Positions 1 through 9,377 are shown, counted from the first letter of the stretch. The stretch: DNA of 64,000 nt from CAZDBA01 sp965224765 (GCA_965224765.1 CBDDAC010000015.1:113983-177982); one strand, 5' to 3'. Numbers and translations are program-made. The notes: a model not told the origin generated them from the letters alone.

Positions 1-1431
1 AATCTTTACATGTTCCGATCCCGGTCCATGACAGTTCTCGCATCCGCTTGCCATTAGATGTACATCCTTGGCGTGATCTTGAAAACCCGACGTATAGGGG
101 TAGTACTTTTGCGGATCCCAACCGGTAACATGGCAACTCAAACACTCAGGATCGTAGTCTCGCTTGACCCACATGCGGTCATCGTTAGGGTTCTCCGCCA
201 AGTCAATGGTCGCCTGCGTGTGGGGTCCGCCTTCTTGTTCTTTCCAAATATCAAATTCATCCAGATGGCAATCCTTGCAGGCATCAGAACCAACGAAGGT
301 ATAACCGGATGGATGAGGTCGCGGTTCGACGTCACTAAGATTTCCTGAGCGATACTTTGCTTCCAAGGCCTTTTGGTAGTTGATAAAATGGCTCTTAATG
401 TCTTCTGAATCAGTAAAGCGTGCATCCAACGGAACTCGCTCATATTTCAGATTGGATCGATTGCCGTAGTATCCAACGATGCCAACATGCATCCCTTTTT
501 TGCCCGCGTAAATCAGCTGAGTGGTGTGCCCGTTTTGTTCGATTCGTTCTGGCAACATCTTGGGATCGCCGGGCCCACGTGCACAAACCATCAAATCAAA
601 AAACGGAAAATCCTTTGCAATCTGGACACAAGTTTCAGGCTCGCTGTGAACCGTACAAACTAGCAGGTCACACTTCTCGGCCTGAAGCATCGGAATGACT
701 CGCTTGAGCCCTGCAGCAACGGTTTCTTTGGTAATACTCGTGTCGTGAATTTCGCCTAGAAACTCGTCTCCGATGAGCGAAGTCACTCCGATTTTTTTAT
801 CGCCCGACTGAATCACCATAAAACGTGAAGCAATCGACTTATCGAGGACCTCCATATTGGCACAAACAAATGGGTTCTTTTCTCCATTTTCGTCCCGAGT
901 AATAAGGTTGAGAATCCGCTGTGCCAAATCAATCGAAGGCGCCTTGGTCAAATCGTCGGGACCAAAGCCGATTGCGTCATAGTCCATGGTTTGGCAAAGC
1001 GAAGTAAACACGGCCTCTAACTTAAGCAATGCTTGCTCGCTGAATCGGCGGATTTGGTTGCCGGTGTCAATTGAAATCAAGTTCCATTGCCGATCCTTCA
1101 ACATCTTTTGAACGGCGTGACGGCGTAGCAAACCACCTTTCTGGCGATCAAGCCCCACACAACCGCAGGGCTCAATATAACCATGTAGACGTCCTGAAAT
1201 GAAAAGCGCAAACTCCGGCTTTTCCCAATCTTTGACTAAATCTTCCGCGGGCGGAAAGGTAATCTCTTCTTTGCCATCTTCATCCTCGTCGTCCTGAAAC
1301 GAAGCCAGTGTGATCGCGGCTGAGCTACCGGACAGCAGGTCGTGAGGCCGACTTAGAGCAGTCGTCGCCACACAAATCGCACTTATCCCAAATGCAAACA
1401 ACGTGAAAAGGATTTGGCTTTTGGAAATCAT
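1..1431 (-). CDS. 5'-nucleotidase-like/multihaem cytochrome c fusion, partial (C-terminus outside window)
   Basis: The frame is open from the ATG at 1431 to the window edge (477 codons, no stop), so the C-terminus is missing. Residues 1-27 form a signal peptide or membrane anchor. Residues about 65-340 resemble the UshA/5'-nucleotidase metallophosphatase fold: GRLHGYIEPCGC, then a glycine-rich QKGG stretch and MDYDAIGFGPDDL, the counterpart of the family's GNHEF-type region. From about residue 378 a cytochrome c-554-like region carries three CXXCH haem sites within 90 residues: CKDCH (385), CLSCH (430) and CENCH (464). The product is therefore probably exported and haem-bearing. The substrate is unknown, and several canonical nucleotidase metal ligands are not obvious, so enzymatic activity is uncertain. 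This fusion architecture is familiar in planctomycetes and some proteobacteria. No neighbour indicates its pathway. Confidence 0.8.
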   Translation of the reverse strand, partial: MISKSQILFTLFAFGISAICVATTALSRPHDLLSGSSAAITLASFQDDEDEDGKEEITFPPAEDLVKDWEKPEFALFISGRLHGYIEPCGCVGLDRQKGGLLRRHAVQKMLKDRQWNLISIDTGNQIRRFSEQALLKLEAVFTSLCQTMDYDAIGFGPDDLTKAPSIDLAQRILNLITRDENGEKNPFVCANMEVLDKSIASRFMVIQSGDKKIGVTSLIGDEFLGEIHDTSITKETVAAGLKRVIPMLQAEKCDLLVCTVHSEPETCVQIAKDFPFFDLMVCARGPGDPKMLPERIEQNGHTTQLIYAGKKGMHVGIVGYYGNRSNLKYERVPLDARFTDSEDIKSHFINYQKALEAKYRSGNLSDVEPRPHPSGYTFVGSDACKDCHLDEFDIWKEQEGGPHTQATIDLAENPNDDRMWVKRDYDPECLSCHVTGWDPQKYYPYTSGFQDHAKDVHLMASGCENCHGPGSEHVKI

Positions 1432-1705
1432 AATCTTCTCGTGGGAAAACTGGTTGCTCAGATTGGAGTCCGTACCGATTTGCCTGGTGTCTTGAAACGA
1501 CACCTTGGATAAAACACTAGCACTCGGGTAATTGTTCGCTATACCGACAGCCGACAGCTTAATGTTATCTCACACAAGTTGCCAATATCAGTCAACGAAA
1601 CTCAAACCTGTGGACGATAGCAATTTCCCGATCACCGTTTGATTGATCTTTGAAGGAACGATTTCTGGGCATTTCCTACCTGCCAACCGTTGACGGCGAG
1701 TATTT

Positions 1706-2239
1706 CTATCCTGTTGGAGAGCGTAGAAAGTTGCGACAAATTGTGAAGAACTCGTGAAAGTCCGGGCGTTGATAGTTGGGATACGTCCATCGATTCACTG
1801 ACCACCCAGAACGTTTGTAGTGCAACGTCACTTCGGCAAAAATCCCCTTACTCAGGTAAATGCGGTGGTCACGATCTTTGGTCGTCGCCAAAACCAGCTT
1901 GGCATCAGATATATAGCCCGGATCCAGATTCAACGGTCGTACTTCCGGATGCTCAAACTGCTCGGCATAACCTTTCTCCAGCAAATTGGTCTGCAACTTC
2001 AGTTCGGCAAGGTTTCCGGGATCTGCCAGATGCTCAAAGGCCAAGAACTGCTTGGTTAGCTCCGTTCCCATAGTCGCTTCGTAAAAGCTGGTTTCCGTGA
2101 AACGGAAATGCTCACTTTTCAAAGCGATGGGGCCAATCAATTCGATCAACTTCTCTTGAGCCCACAAATGAGCCTGATCATGACGCGAGATTACCGCGGC
2201 AATTACCAGGACTGGCGTGTGAGTTTGGACTTCGCCCAT
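1706..2239 (-). CDS. DUF4416 family protein
   Basis: A protein of about 177 residues recognised as DUF4416 (function unknown) from its overall pattern: an N-terminal PVLVIAAVISRH strand, a central ELTKQFLAFEHL region, the block LNLDPGYISDAKLVLATTKD, and a C-terminal WTYPNYQRPDFHEFF. The ATG at 2239 is preferred over a GTG at 2269 because GAAAGA lies just upstream and homology-like sequence starts there. It lies 41 bp downstream of proS on the same strand, so co-transcription is plausible. No membrane segment or catalytic motif is visible. Confidence 0.75.
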   Translation of the reverse strand: MGEVQTHTPVLVIAAVISRHDQAHLWAQEKLIELIGPIALKSEHFRFTETSFYEATMGTELTKQFLAFEHLADPGNLAELKLQTNLLEKGYAEQFEHPEVRPLNLDPGYISDAKLVLATTKDRDHRIYLSKGIFAEVTLHYKRSGWSVNRWTYPNYQRPDFHEFFTICRNFLRSPTG

Positions 2240-2280
2240 ATCAAATCTTTCTTGGGGGACATCACCCACAACTCAGTGCA

Positions 2281-3786
2281 TCAATAGGATTTGGCGAAAA
2301 TCGCACGACCTTGGCTCGGTTTGCCAGTAAACAAACAGGTGCCTTCTTCCTTTTCTCCCTCAAGAGGAATGCACCGCGGCGTCACCTTCAGTGGTTTAAG
2401 AATCTTGTCGATTTCTGGCTCATCGACGAAATGACAACGAGCAAAGCCACCATGAATCTCAGGATTCTTTTCATTCTTGGGAGAAAAGAAGTCTTTGAAC
2501 TCGTCCAACGAATCGATGTCGACGGTATTCTCATCACGATATTGTAAAGCGCGATCGTAAAGCCCTTGCTGCATTTCATCCAAGATCGTTGTCACATTTG
2601 CAACAAATTCCGCGCGATCCATCCCGGACGCCTTGGGCTGATCACGACGTCCCACAAAGACCCCATTGTTATCAATATCTCTTGGCCCAACCTCCAATCG
2701 AATGGGGACGCCTCGCTTGATGTGAGTCCACTTCTTTTGCCCGCCCGCGATATCGCGATCATCGATGGCCACACCTAGGCGATGCTCGCCATAACGAATC
2801 TGTTTTAGCTCGTCCCTCAATGACTCGCAGTACTCCATCACCTTTGACTTGTCTTCGTCATTGCGAATGATAGGTAGTATCACAATTTGCTTGGGCGCCA
2901 GACGGGGCGGCAAAACCAATCCATCATCGTCACTATGAGACATGACCAGCGCACCAATCATGCGAGTGGAGAGTCCCCAAGAGGTTGTCCACGCATGCTG
3001 AATCCCTCCCTCTCGGTCTTGAAATTTGATGTCTTGAGCCTTGGAAAAATTCTGCCCAAGGAAATGAGACGTCCCCGACTGAAGTGCTTTTCGATCCTGC
3101 ATCATTGCTTCAATGGTCAGCGTCATATCCGCACCGGGAAATCGTTCACCAATGGTTTTTTCACCTTTGATGACAGGCATTGCCATGTAGTTTTCGGCAA
3201 AGTCCGCGTACACATCCAGCATCCGCCGAGTCTCCTCCAACGCCTCTTCTTTGGTTGCATGAACTGTGTGGCCTTCTTGCCAAAGAAACTCAGAAGTCCG
3301 CAAGAACAAGCGAGTTCGCATCTCCCAACGCACGACGTTGCACCACTGGTTGATCAACAGGGGCAAATCTCGATAAGACTGCACCCAACGAGAAAACGTA
3401 TCGCCAATAATCATCTCACTGGTTGGGCGAACGATCAGGGGCTCCTCCAGAGGGCTCGCTGGAACGAGCCCACCGTCAGGACCCGGTTCCAGACGCGAAT
3501 GAGTTACAACCGCGCACTCTTTGGCAAAACCCTCAACATGTTGGGCCTCTTTTTCCAGAAAGCTTTTCGGAATAAAAAGCGGAAAATAGGCGTTCTCATG
3601 CCCCGTGTCTTTGAACATTTGGTCCAGCTCTCGCTGCATGCTCTCCCAGATTCCATAGCCCCAGGGCTTAATCACCATGCAACCACGAACGGTTGAATTT
3701 TCGGCAAGATCCGCCGCTTTGATGACTTGTTGATACCACTCAGGATAATTCTCCTGACGAGATGGGCTAATTCCACTTTTTGCCAT
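2281..3786 (-). CDS. proS: Prolyl-tRNA synthetase, type 3 (archaeal/eukaryal-like)
   Basis: This enzyme charges tRNA-Pro with proline in the cytoplasm. The product is 501 residues, the usual length of the ProS type 3 class. Class II synthetase features are visible: FPLFIPKSFLEKE, the RPTSEMIIGDTFSRW motif, WCNVVRWEMRTRLFLRTSEF (motif 2 region), FLWQEGHTVHAT, and a C-terminal anticodon-binding domain followed by a zinc-binding-like tail (CIPLEGEKEEGTCLFTGKPS). The ATG at 3786 is chosen because MAKSGISPSRQENYPEW is the typical family start; a longer upstream extension is not expected. The following DUF4416 gene is probably co-transcribed. Confidence 0.95.
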   Translation of the reverse strand: MAKSGISPSRQENYPEWYQQVIKAADLAENSTVRGCMVIKPWGYGIWESMQRELDQMFKDTGHENAYFPLFIPKSFLEKEAQHVEGFAKECAVVTHSRLEPGPDGGLVPASPLEEPLIVRPTSEMIIGDTFSRWVQSYRDLPLLINQWCNVVRWEMRTRLFLRTSEFLWQEGHTVHATKEEALEETRRMLDVYADFAENYMAMPVIKGEKTIGERFPGADMTLTIEAMMQDRKALQSGTSHFLGQNFSKAQDIKFQDREGGIQHAWTTSWGLSTRMIGALVMSHSDDDGLVLPPRLAPKQIVILPIIRNDEDKSKVMEYCESLRDELKQIRYGEHRLGVAIDDRDIAGGQKKWTHIKRGVPIRLEVGPRDIDNNGVFVGRRDQPKASGMDRAEFVANVTTILDEMQQGLYDRALQYRDENTVDIDSLDEFKDFFSPKNEKNPEIHGGFARCHFVDEPEIDKILKPLKVTPRCIPLEGEKEEGTCLFTGKPSQGRAIFAKSY

Positions 3787-3963
3787 TTTGCAACCTGGAT
3801 CACGTTGACTTGAATTTGAACGAAACAGTTTAGTGGACGGACGCAGAATCTGGAATGCAGGTTCGTTGAGGTCAACTCCCAAATTAGTTGACCATTTGTG
3901 AACTCTTTTTCGTTGGGTTACATTTTGGATGAATCCAATTCATTCCATCTGGAGTCACCAAAC

Positions 3964-4746
3964 ATGCGTTTTCGATCGGATTTCCGTTCTTTGATTCACC
4001 TTCATCCCCTGCGTTCCGCTGTTCTCTTCGGCATCGCCTGGTTGATTCCATTGGCTGGATTCGTGGCATCACAAGAACCCGAAGAACTTACGCCCGTGGC
4101 TGAAGAGTTGCAACTTTTCAACGGAAACAACCTCGATGGGTGGGTATTCTACTCACCTGACGACGACAGCAAAACAGAAGACGTTTGGACCGTCGATGAC
4201 GGAATACTCAAGTGTACCGGAAGCCCCGCGGGCTACCTGCAAACCAAACGATGGTACCGCGACTACCAACTTGAACTCAATTGGCGATGGCCTGGTGAGT
4301 CCGGTGGCAACAGCGGGGTCCTGGTTCACACGTCTACTCCACTGGTGTTTTACGGTTGGCCCCGATCGCTGGAAGTACAACTGATGGCAGGCAATGCCGC
4401 GGACTTTTGGGTGATCTGCAAAGGAGTCGATATTCGTGTCGAAGCCGAAGCTGAACGTCGGCCAGCCCCTAAAGAAGGGGACCAGCATTCGCACCGGCGC
4501 ATTCGTCGACTTCCGGGAGACTTCGAGAAACCAGTTGGGCAATGGAACACGATGAAAATTACCTGTCGCGGAGATGAAATGACCGTCTTCATCAACGGCG
4601 AGTTGGCCAATCACGGAACCGAGTGCACCGTCACCGAGGGCGCCATTGCACTGCAATCCGAAGGCACAGGCATCGAGTTTCGTGACATCGTCATCAAGCC
4701 CCTATCGGATGACCAACACGGTGATGGAGATGTCTCGGGGCGGTGA
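3964..4746 (+). CDS. DUF1080 (3-keto-disaccharide hydrolase-like) secreted protein
   Basis: A 260-residue secreted protein. An N-terminal signal peptide (hydrophobic core AVLFGIAWLIPLAGFVAS) is followed by one DUF1080 domain, a concanavalin/LamG-like beta-sandwich: LFNGNNLDGWVFY, WRWPGESGGNSGVLVHTS, VEVQLMAG-type strand, GQWNTMKITCRGDEMTVFINGEL and a C-terminal GIEFRDIVIKPL. DUF1080 proteins are greatly expanded in planctomycetes and are linked to sugar processing or binding; the ligand here is unknown. The ATG at 3964 is preferred because it starts the signal peptide; an in-frame ATG 66 bp upstream also exists. The last codons and stop lie inside a 22-bp tandem repeat, so the C-terminal tail may be repeat-derived. 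Confidence 0.85.
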   Translation: MRFRSDFRSLIHLHPLRSAVLFGIAWLIPLAGFVASQEPEELTPVAEELQLFNGNNLDGWVFYSPDDDSKTEDVWTVDDGILKCTGSPAGYLQTKRWYRDYQLELNWRWPGESGGNSGVLVHTSTPLVFYGWPRSLEVQLMAGNAADFWVICKGVDIRVEAEAERRPAPKEGDQHSHRRIRRLPGDFEKPVGQWNTMKITCRGDEMTVFINGELANHGTECTVTEGAIALQSEGTGIEFRDIVIKPLSDDQHGDGDVSGR

Positions 4747-4784
4747 TGGAGATGGCTTGGGGCGGTGATGGAGATGGCTCGGCA
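4719..4784 (+). repeat. 22-bp tandem repeat, almost three copies
   Basis: The unit CGGTGATGGAGATG plus eight bases repeats at 4719, 4741 and 4763. The first unit encodes the last residues of the DUF1080 protein and the second supplies the stop codon. The third copy runs into an R1 repeat (4778-4800). Confidence 0.85.
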
Positions 4785-5469
4785 GGAGCCTCGACCTCCC
4801 AAAAGCAAAACACTGGCCAATACCTTTCGACGTGCCAGACTCCAAACCACCCTCCCTCCGAGCCCGTCGGGAGGGTGACTCGTGTCGCACCGATGAGGTG
4901 TTCTTCGTCGGCACACTTTCTACTACCGTGCAAATCGCAAAGTGCGTTTGCCGCAGAGCGGCTATTTCTCGTAGCCCCAGACTTTTAGTCTGGGGTAAAA
5001 CATTCCAACCAAAACCTAATCGCGGAGCGATGGCATCCGTTTCCCAGCCAATCGGTTCTATCCTGACACCGTGGAATCGAGAACCCGTGCGTCCGACCTC
5101 CGGGCGGGGAGCCCAACGGGGGGGCGGACGCTCAGTATCCGGGGAGAGGAAGCCGTTGCACGGTTTGTCGTTCACCTGGTGGATCACGTTGCTGGCGCAC
5201 ACGATGGTAAAACTCAGGCGACCGCCACCGACCCCTTAATTATCTGAATAACAAGTGGGATTAACCTGACTGATCCAGAATTCGCTCCACTTCTTTCGAA
5301 CATCCGCTCAAAAGGGCCTTTGTCGGGGTATACTAGAGTGCGCAAAGAATCGCCCGCTTCCAACGGTTTATTACTGCAGCAGAGTGTCATGTTTCACGAC
5401 GATCGCAGCAATTCAACACCTCGTCTCGGTCCAGCCAAACAATTCCCATCCAGAACGGTGTATCGTTAG
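4747..5469. repeat. Intergenic region with R1 and R4 dispersed repeats
   Basis: No convincing gene is seen. It contains an R1 copy (4778-4800, CGGCAGGAGCCTCGACCTCC) and an R4 unit (about 4951-5040). The R4 unit starts GCCGCAGAGCGGCTATTTC, continues with the hairpin CCCCAGACT-TTT-AGTCTGGGG, and ends with a second small inverted segment TCGCGGAGCGATGGCATCC. GC-rich filler follows (about 5090-5150). The last 150 bp before the protease gene are repeat-free and probably hold its promoter, but no clear -35/-10 pair was identified. Confidence 0.7.
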
Positions 5470-6480
5470 ATGAATTCAATTTTGAAATCGCGTCCTATCC
5501 GCAAGTTTGATCTTTGCAATTATTTCTTTCGAGAAAACTTCAATACGTTGTTGCCTTTGGCCATCGCCGCCATCGTCCTGAGTAGTACCCAGTGGGGACT
5601 TGCCCAACAGGATTTACCCTTTGATGTATTTGGTGAAGCGATCGATAATCGCCAAGTCTACATGCACATCGAAAAGAACGCAGAAAAGACCGTTGCCCAA
5701 CAGGAATCCAATGCCGTCGAAAGACTCACCAAGCAATTGAAGTCGGCAGAGATATCCTGCGATCTACAATTGGATTCGCTTGTTTGTACACGTCCGTCCG
5801 GACAAGAGGATCTCTACGAGCACATGGTCAAGTCCAGTGTTTACATCAGTCAGTTGTATAACTGTGGGCGTTGCGACCGAACTCATGCAGGATTTTCCGG
5901 TGGTGTCGTTGTCAGCGAAGAAGGGCTAGTCCTCACCAACCATCACGTCTTGAATAAACTAAAAGATGACAACACCGAAGGCTTCATGGCAATGACCTGT
6001 GACGGCAAGTGTTGGGAGATTGAAGAAGTTATCGCAGCCAACGCCAAAGCCGATATCGCGTTGATACGCCTAAAAAGCGATGGACATAAGTTTCACGCAG
6101 CACCGATTGCTGTAGATCGTCCAACTCCGATGGATCCTGTTCGCATCATCAGCCACCCATTCGGTGAATTCTATGTCATGACCGAAGGGGAAGTCAGTCG
6201 CTATTCAAAAGGCAAACTCATGCCGACAAAAAGACGCGACGCAGAGCAAGCGACCTGGATGGAAGTCACCGCTGATTTTGCCATGGGATCAAGTGGCAGC
6301 GCCGTCTTCAACGCCCAAGGAGAAGTCGTTGGTCTGGTTTCCCGCGTTCAACCCCTCGTAGACTCCGACGAAAAAAGAAAAAAGTCCGACCCCAAGAATC
6401 CAATAGAGGGCTTTGTCGTAATGATTTTGAAGCGTTGCGTTCCACTTAGCGCAGTCCACGGGTGTTTCCAGACTAAATAG
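5470..6480 (+). CDS. Secreted trypsin-like (S1C/HtrA-type) serine protease without PDZ domain
   Basis: A 336-residue protein. Residues about 25-46 (LPLAIAAIVLSST, ending GLAQ) look like a long signal peptide, placing the enzyme outside the cytoplasm. The protease domain (about 125-330) shows all three catalytic positions: His in VLTNHHVL (about 159), Asp in KADIALIRL (about 195) and Ser in GSSGSAVF (about 275). GGVVVSEEGLVLTNHH is typical of HtrA/Deg enzymes. There is no C-terminal PDZ domain, so it is shorter than DegP. A CGRC motif precedes the protease core and may form a disulphide or bind metal. No operon partner; the next gene is convergent. Confidence 0.85.
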   Translation: MNSILKSRPIRKFDLCNYFFRENFNTLLPLAIAAIVLSSTQWGLAQQDLPFDVFGEAIDNRQVYMHIEKNAEKTVAQQESNAVERLTKQLKSAEISCDLQLDSLVCTRPSGQEDLYEHMVKSSVYISQLYNCGRCDRTHAGFSGGVVVSEEGLVLTNHHVLNKLKDDNTEGFMAMTCDGKCWEIEEVIAANAKADIALIRLKSDGHKFHAAPIAVDRPTPMDPVRIISHPFGEFYVMTEGEVSRYSKGKLMPTKRRDAEQATWMEVTADFAMGSSGSAVFNAQGEVVGLVSRVQPLVDSDEKRKKSDPKNPIEGFVVMILKRCVPLSAVHGCFQTK

Positions 6481-6502
6481 TCCGCAGACTTTGGTTTTCT
6501 CT

Positions 6503-6527
6503 GGGAGGTTGAGGCTCCTGCCGAAAC
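6503..6527 (+). repeat. R1 dispersed repeat
   Basis: GGGAGGTTGAGGCTCCTGCC followed by GAAAC. It is one of about 15 copies in the window and sits between two convergent genes. Confidence 0.85.
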
Positions 6528-6589
6528 AAATAATCAATGCTTGGCTTGCCTAGGGAGCGGCCGGCGATTGAGATTCATTCAGCCGCAAT

Positions 6590-7129
6590 TTACTGTCGCA
6601 GGTCATTTGGCAAGCGTTCGTTCTGTGGAAAGTCAGGAAGCAATTCGCGAATTTTCGCAGCTTCGGTTCCACCATCAATGAACTTCCAGGATCTACCCTT
6701 GTCACTTGAAACACCAAGCAAATAGGAATCACGATCGATCGACTGGTCGTTCTTCAACTGAAGCGTCACCGTTTGTGGAACGATGGTGTATAGCCCTTTC
6801 GTGCCTTGGATCAAACGCGTTGGCATCCGGACCCTTGTGTCATATCCATCGGTTTGCTCGTCCAATGTGACTTTGCCATGCCGGGTAATTTGAATCATCT
6901 TGTCGCGTCCGCCGACGTCTTCGAGAACGGCTGGATGTACAAGTTTCACGTAGGCTTGAAAATCATCGCCACGAAACGCGGCGATCGTTGAACTGGCTGC
7001 TTGGTAAGCTGCCGTGAGTCGGGAATCGTTGGCAGTCAAAGTCTGTGTTCGAGGTTGCAGCATCTGCGCAAAAACGGTTGAGTTGACCAGCAAAAAAATG
7101 GTTGTCAAAAGTAGCTTGCAAGTGTTCAT
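6590..7129 (-). CDS. Small secreted protein, NTF2-like suspected
   Basis: About 179 residues with a signal peptide (MNTCKLLLTTIFLLVNSTVFAQ). The ATG at 7129 is chosen because AAGGAA lies at a good ribosome-binding distance and the signal peptide starts there. The mature part (AAYQAASSTIAAFRGDDFQ, YVKLVHPAVLEDVGG, then several beta-strands ending GRSWKFIDG) has the order of an NTF2/SnoaL-like fold, but this is an inference from pattern only. It follows the zinc-ribbon gene by about 20 bp, so the two probably share a transcript. Function unknown. Confidence 0.6.
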   Translation of the reverse strand: MNTCKLLLTTIFLLVNSTVFAQMLQPRTQTLTANDSRLTAAYQAASSTIAAFRGDDFQAYVKLVHPAVLEDVGGRDKMIQITRHGKVTLDEQTDGYDTRVRMPTRLIQGTKGLYTIVPQTVTLQLKNDQSIDRDSYLLGVSSDKGRSWKFIDGGTEAAKIRELLPDFPQNERLPNDLRQ

Positions 7130-7150
7130 GAGTTCCTTCTCTTTCACTTT

Positions 7151-7510
7151 TCATTGAAGCCCAAACAACTCGTTGGACTCCTGTTTCGTCCCGCAATACA
7201 GACAAATTGGCCGGCGGCGGCTCGTTTTGCGTCCACAGGCCTCACACTTGTCCACGGTCCGCGACAGTTTGCCGTCTTTTCGCCCATCCCGCAAATCCAC
7301 TTCTTCCATTTTTGCAAGCATTTGCTCGCGAGTGATATCAGTATTTTCTTCCAGGATTTCCCAAAGTGATTGGCATGCTAGCGCCAAACTCCCAATTTTG
7401 CCTTCCAACAGCTGAAAATAGGCTCGACTGGTCTCCGCCTTGAGCTCAGCACGGCTTGCCGTCTGCTGAGCATTGTGAATCTGACTCTGTTGATAAAATT
7501 CCCAAAACAT
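7151..7510 (-). CDS. Small zinc-ribbon protein
   Basis: About 119 residues. The N-terminal two thirds are helical and probably coiled (QQSQIHNAQQTASRAELKAE and following). The C-terminus has a treble Cys pair, CEACGRKTSRRRPICLYCG, a typical two-CXXC zinc ribbon. Start: the ATG at 7510 (MFWEFYQQ) with GGTGAT just upstream; an in-frame GTG at 7519 is an alternative. No family name recognised. It is likely co-transcribed with the secreted-protein gene downstream (7129-6590). Confidence 0.6.
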   Translation of the reverse strand: MFWEFYQQSQIHNAQQTASRAELKAETSRAYFQLLEGKIGSLALACQSLWEILEENTDITREQMLAKMEEVDLRDGRKDGKLSRTVDKCEACGRKTSRRRPICLYCGTKQESNELFGLQ

Positions 7511-7519
7511 AGGTATCAC

Positions 7520-7896
7520 CGATTTGAATGAGTTTTTAGAGGGGCAAAGTGTAAAGCAATTCTGCCAAAGTAAAGCAATGCGTACAAATCCAGACGCTCA
7601 AAAATCCCTCGTTCGCTTTTCTCGGAAATCAGCAGCCCTCTGACGCTGCTTTGAAACTCCGGTCGCCCTACATCCGTTAGTCCATGTGGGATTTGGCAGC
7701 TGGAGATCAAACCAAAAAATTTGCCCCAAATCTGCCGCATAGAGGACAAAATCTCAACTGATGTGATTGAAGTTAATCGACACGAACTTTACAATCCGCC
7801 ATCCCAAAACATGTTGTCAGTTTGATCGTCCCCACCAACGACGACACGCTGATTGCGAAACAACTCACAAACCCTCCTGATTGATGGGCAAAATAA
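7520..7896. other. Intergenic region, no supported feature
   Basis: This holds the divergent promoters of the zinc-ribbon gene and the HD exonuclease gene. A short minus-strand open frame (7516-7749) has no recognisable composition or start context and is not called. No repeat family was found. Confidence 0.5.
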
Positions 7897-8864
7897 ATGA
7901 CACGCCGTTTTGTCAAAGAGCTTGGTGATGGTAGTTCCATCGATGAGGTTTTTCTCGCGTCTGAAAAGCAATTGCGCCCCAACCGTCAAGGCAACTTGTA
8001 CCTGCAAGTTCGCTTGAGCGATCGCACCGGCTCAATGACTGCCATGCTTTGGAATGCGGAACAACGTGATTTTGACCGTTTCGAAAACGGAGATTTCGTT
8101 CGAATCAAAGGCACAGCTCAACTCTACAACGGCGGAATGCAGATTATTGCCAAGTATGTTGAGCAAGTCGATTCGGCCACCGTTGATGAAACAGACTTTA
8201 TTACGCTGGCGACACGAGAACTGGATGAGTTAGTTGCGGACGTAAGTGAGATGCTTCGCGGCATGAAGAGCTTTCCATTGCGGAACCTTGCCGAGTGTTT
8301 CTTGGTCGATGAGCAGCTCATGAACAAATTTCGCCGGGCACCTGCCGGCGTCAAGAACCACCACGCCTATCAAGGTGGCTTGCTTCAACATGTCAACTCA
8401 CTGATGAAACTGGCAAAAGCAACGACTCCACTCTATGCCAATGTGGACGATGACATCGTTTTGATGGGTGCCTTTCTTCACGACATTGGCAAGATCGATG
8501 AGCTGACCTATTCACCCGATCTGGGATACAGCGACTCAGGTCAATTGATTGGGCACTTGATCCAAGGGGTTGGAATTCTCGAAAAGAAGATCGAAGAGAC
8601 CAATCGCCAATCCGAAGAGGCGTTCCCAGAAGACCTTGGGCTTCAATTAAAGCATATGATCGTCAGCCATCACGGGCCAGCGGAATATGGCAGCCCAAGG
8701 TTCCGATGACTCTCGAGGCCGTGATGCTCCATTACCTCGACAATATTGATGCCAAGATGGCAACCATCACGCAACTCATTGAAGAAGATTCCAACCCCAA
8801 TAGCCGCTGGACGGTTTATCACCCTCACATGGGCCGAAAAATATTTAAAGGATGCGTCGAGTAA
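7897..8864 (+). CDS. YhaM-type 3'-5' exoribonuclease (OB + HD domain), frameshifted
   Basis: The N-terminal half is an OB-fold RNA-binding domain (YLQVRLSDRTGSMTAMLW). The second half is an HD phosphohydrolase domain with HHAYQGGLLQHVNSL, AFLHDIGKIDEL and HMIVSHHGPAEYGSP. The frame closes early at 8709, but the conserved family C-terminus (VPMTLEAVMLHYLDNIDAKM, then NSRWTVYHPHMGRKIFKG) continues in another frame to the TAA at 8862-8864. One extra A in CCCAAGG (about 8694) would restore a 322-residue protein of normal family length. YhaM/CBF1-type enzymes degrade RNA or single-stranded DNA 3' to 5'. It lies upstream of ribonuclease R, so two RNA-decay genes are adjacent. The shift is either a base-call error or an inactivating mutation. 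Confidence 0.85.
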
Positions 8865-9377
8865 CGCGTCGCGGGATTGCTCAAATTGACGTTTTTTAAA
8901 TTTACGCGCGAACCTGCATCCTTTCTTGCCTGTCAAATAAGCAACTCTTAGAGCGGCTGCGACAATTTCGTCGCCAATACATTGCCGCCTGGATTCGAAC
9001 GATTCCAATGCCTCTTTTACGATGGTCTCGGGACACTAGAGCCCGTTTAGTTTAAGTAGGGCGGTATTTGTCATTTTGTCTTGGAAACAACGGCGAGGTG
9101 ACGCTATAGGTAAGTCCAACTTGGACAAGAATCCAGGTGCTACTGGCCTCGCCAAGTTTCCATTAGCGGAATAATGCCAATTCAATCGCCGATGAGCCGC
9201 TCTTATTACGGCATAGCCTGAACAACCCTAAAACCGGCTTTTCACGCTAGTGGTGCCCTCAAAAGGGACACCTTAGGTTAGTGCAACGTGCACAAGAACC
9301 TGAATTGCCCGTTGAATTCCACTTTTCTCAACAAGGTCTCAGTAGAAAACTGAAGCACCGCGTCCTACACTTGCTGC
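8865..9377. repeat. Intergenic region with two R5 hairpin elements
   Basis: Copy A, about 9048-9160: GTTTAGTTTAAGTAGGGCGG..., TTTTGTCTTGGAAAC, GAGGTGACGCTATAGG, then the palindrome GTCCAACTTGGAC at 9114-9126. Copy B, about 9265-9306, is short: GGGACACCTTAGGTTA followed by GTGCAACGTGCAC. A third copy lies at 32421-32520. In all copies the palindrome is preceded by AGGT(A/T)A and followed by A(A/T)... GAA. The stretch 8865-9008 has no recognisable gene. Confidence 0.6.

Noticed and set aside
7516..7749. 77-residue minus-strand gene
   Set aside because: It overlaps the zinc-ribbon gene start, has no ribosome-binding site and no recognisable features.
8670..9008. 112-residue minus-strand gene
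   Set aside because: Half of it is antisense to the conserved C-terminus of the YhaM-type gene; the other half has no motif.
8980..9010. tRNA on the minus strand (GGATTCGAAC resembles a T-arm)
   Set aside because: No complementary T-stem, acceptor stem or anticodon arm could be built around it.
9057..9160. Integron attC site (GTCCAAC resembles an R'' core)
   Set aside because: No matching GTTRRRY core at the expected distance, no integrase, no cassette array; the palindrome is only 13 bp.
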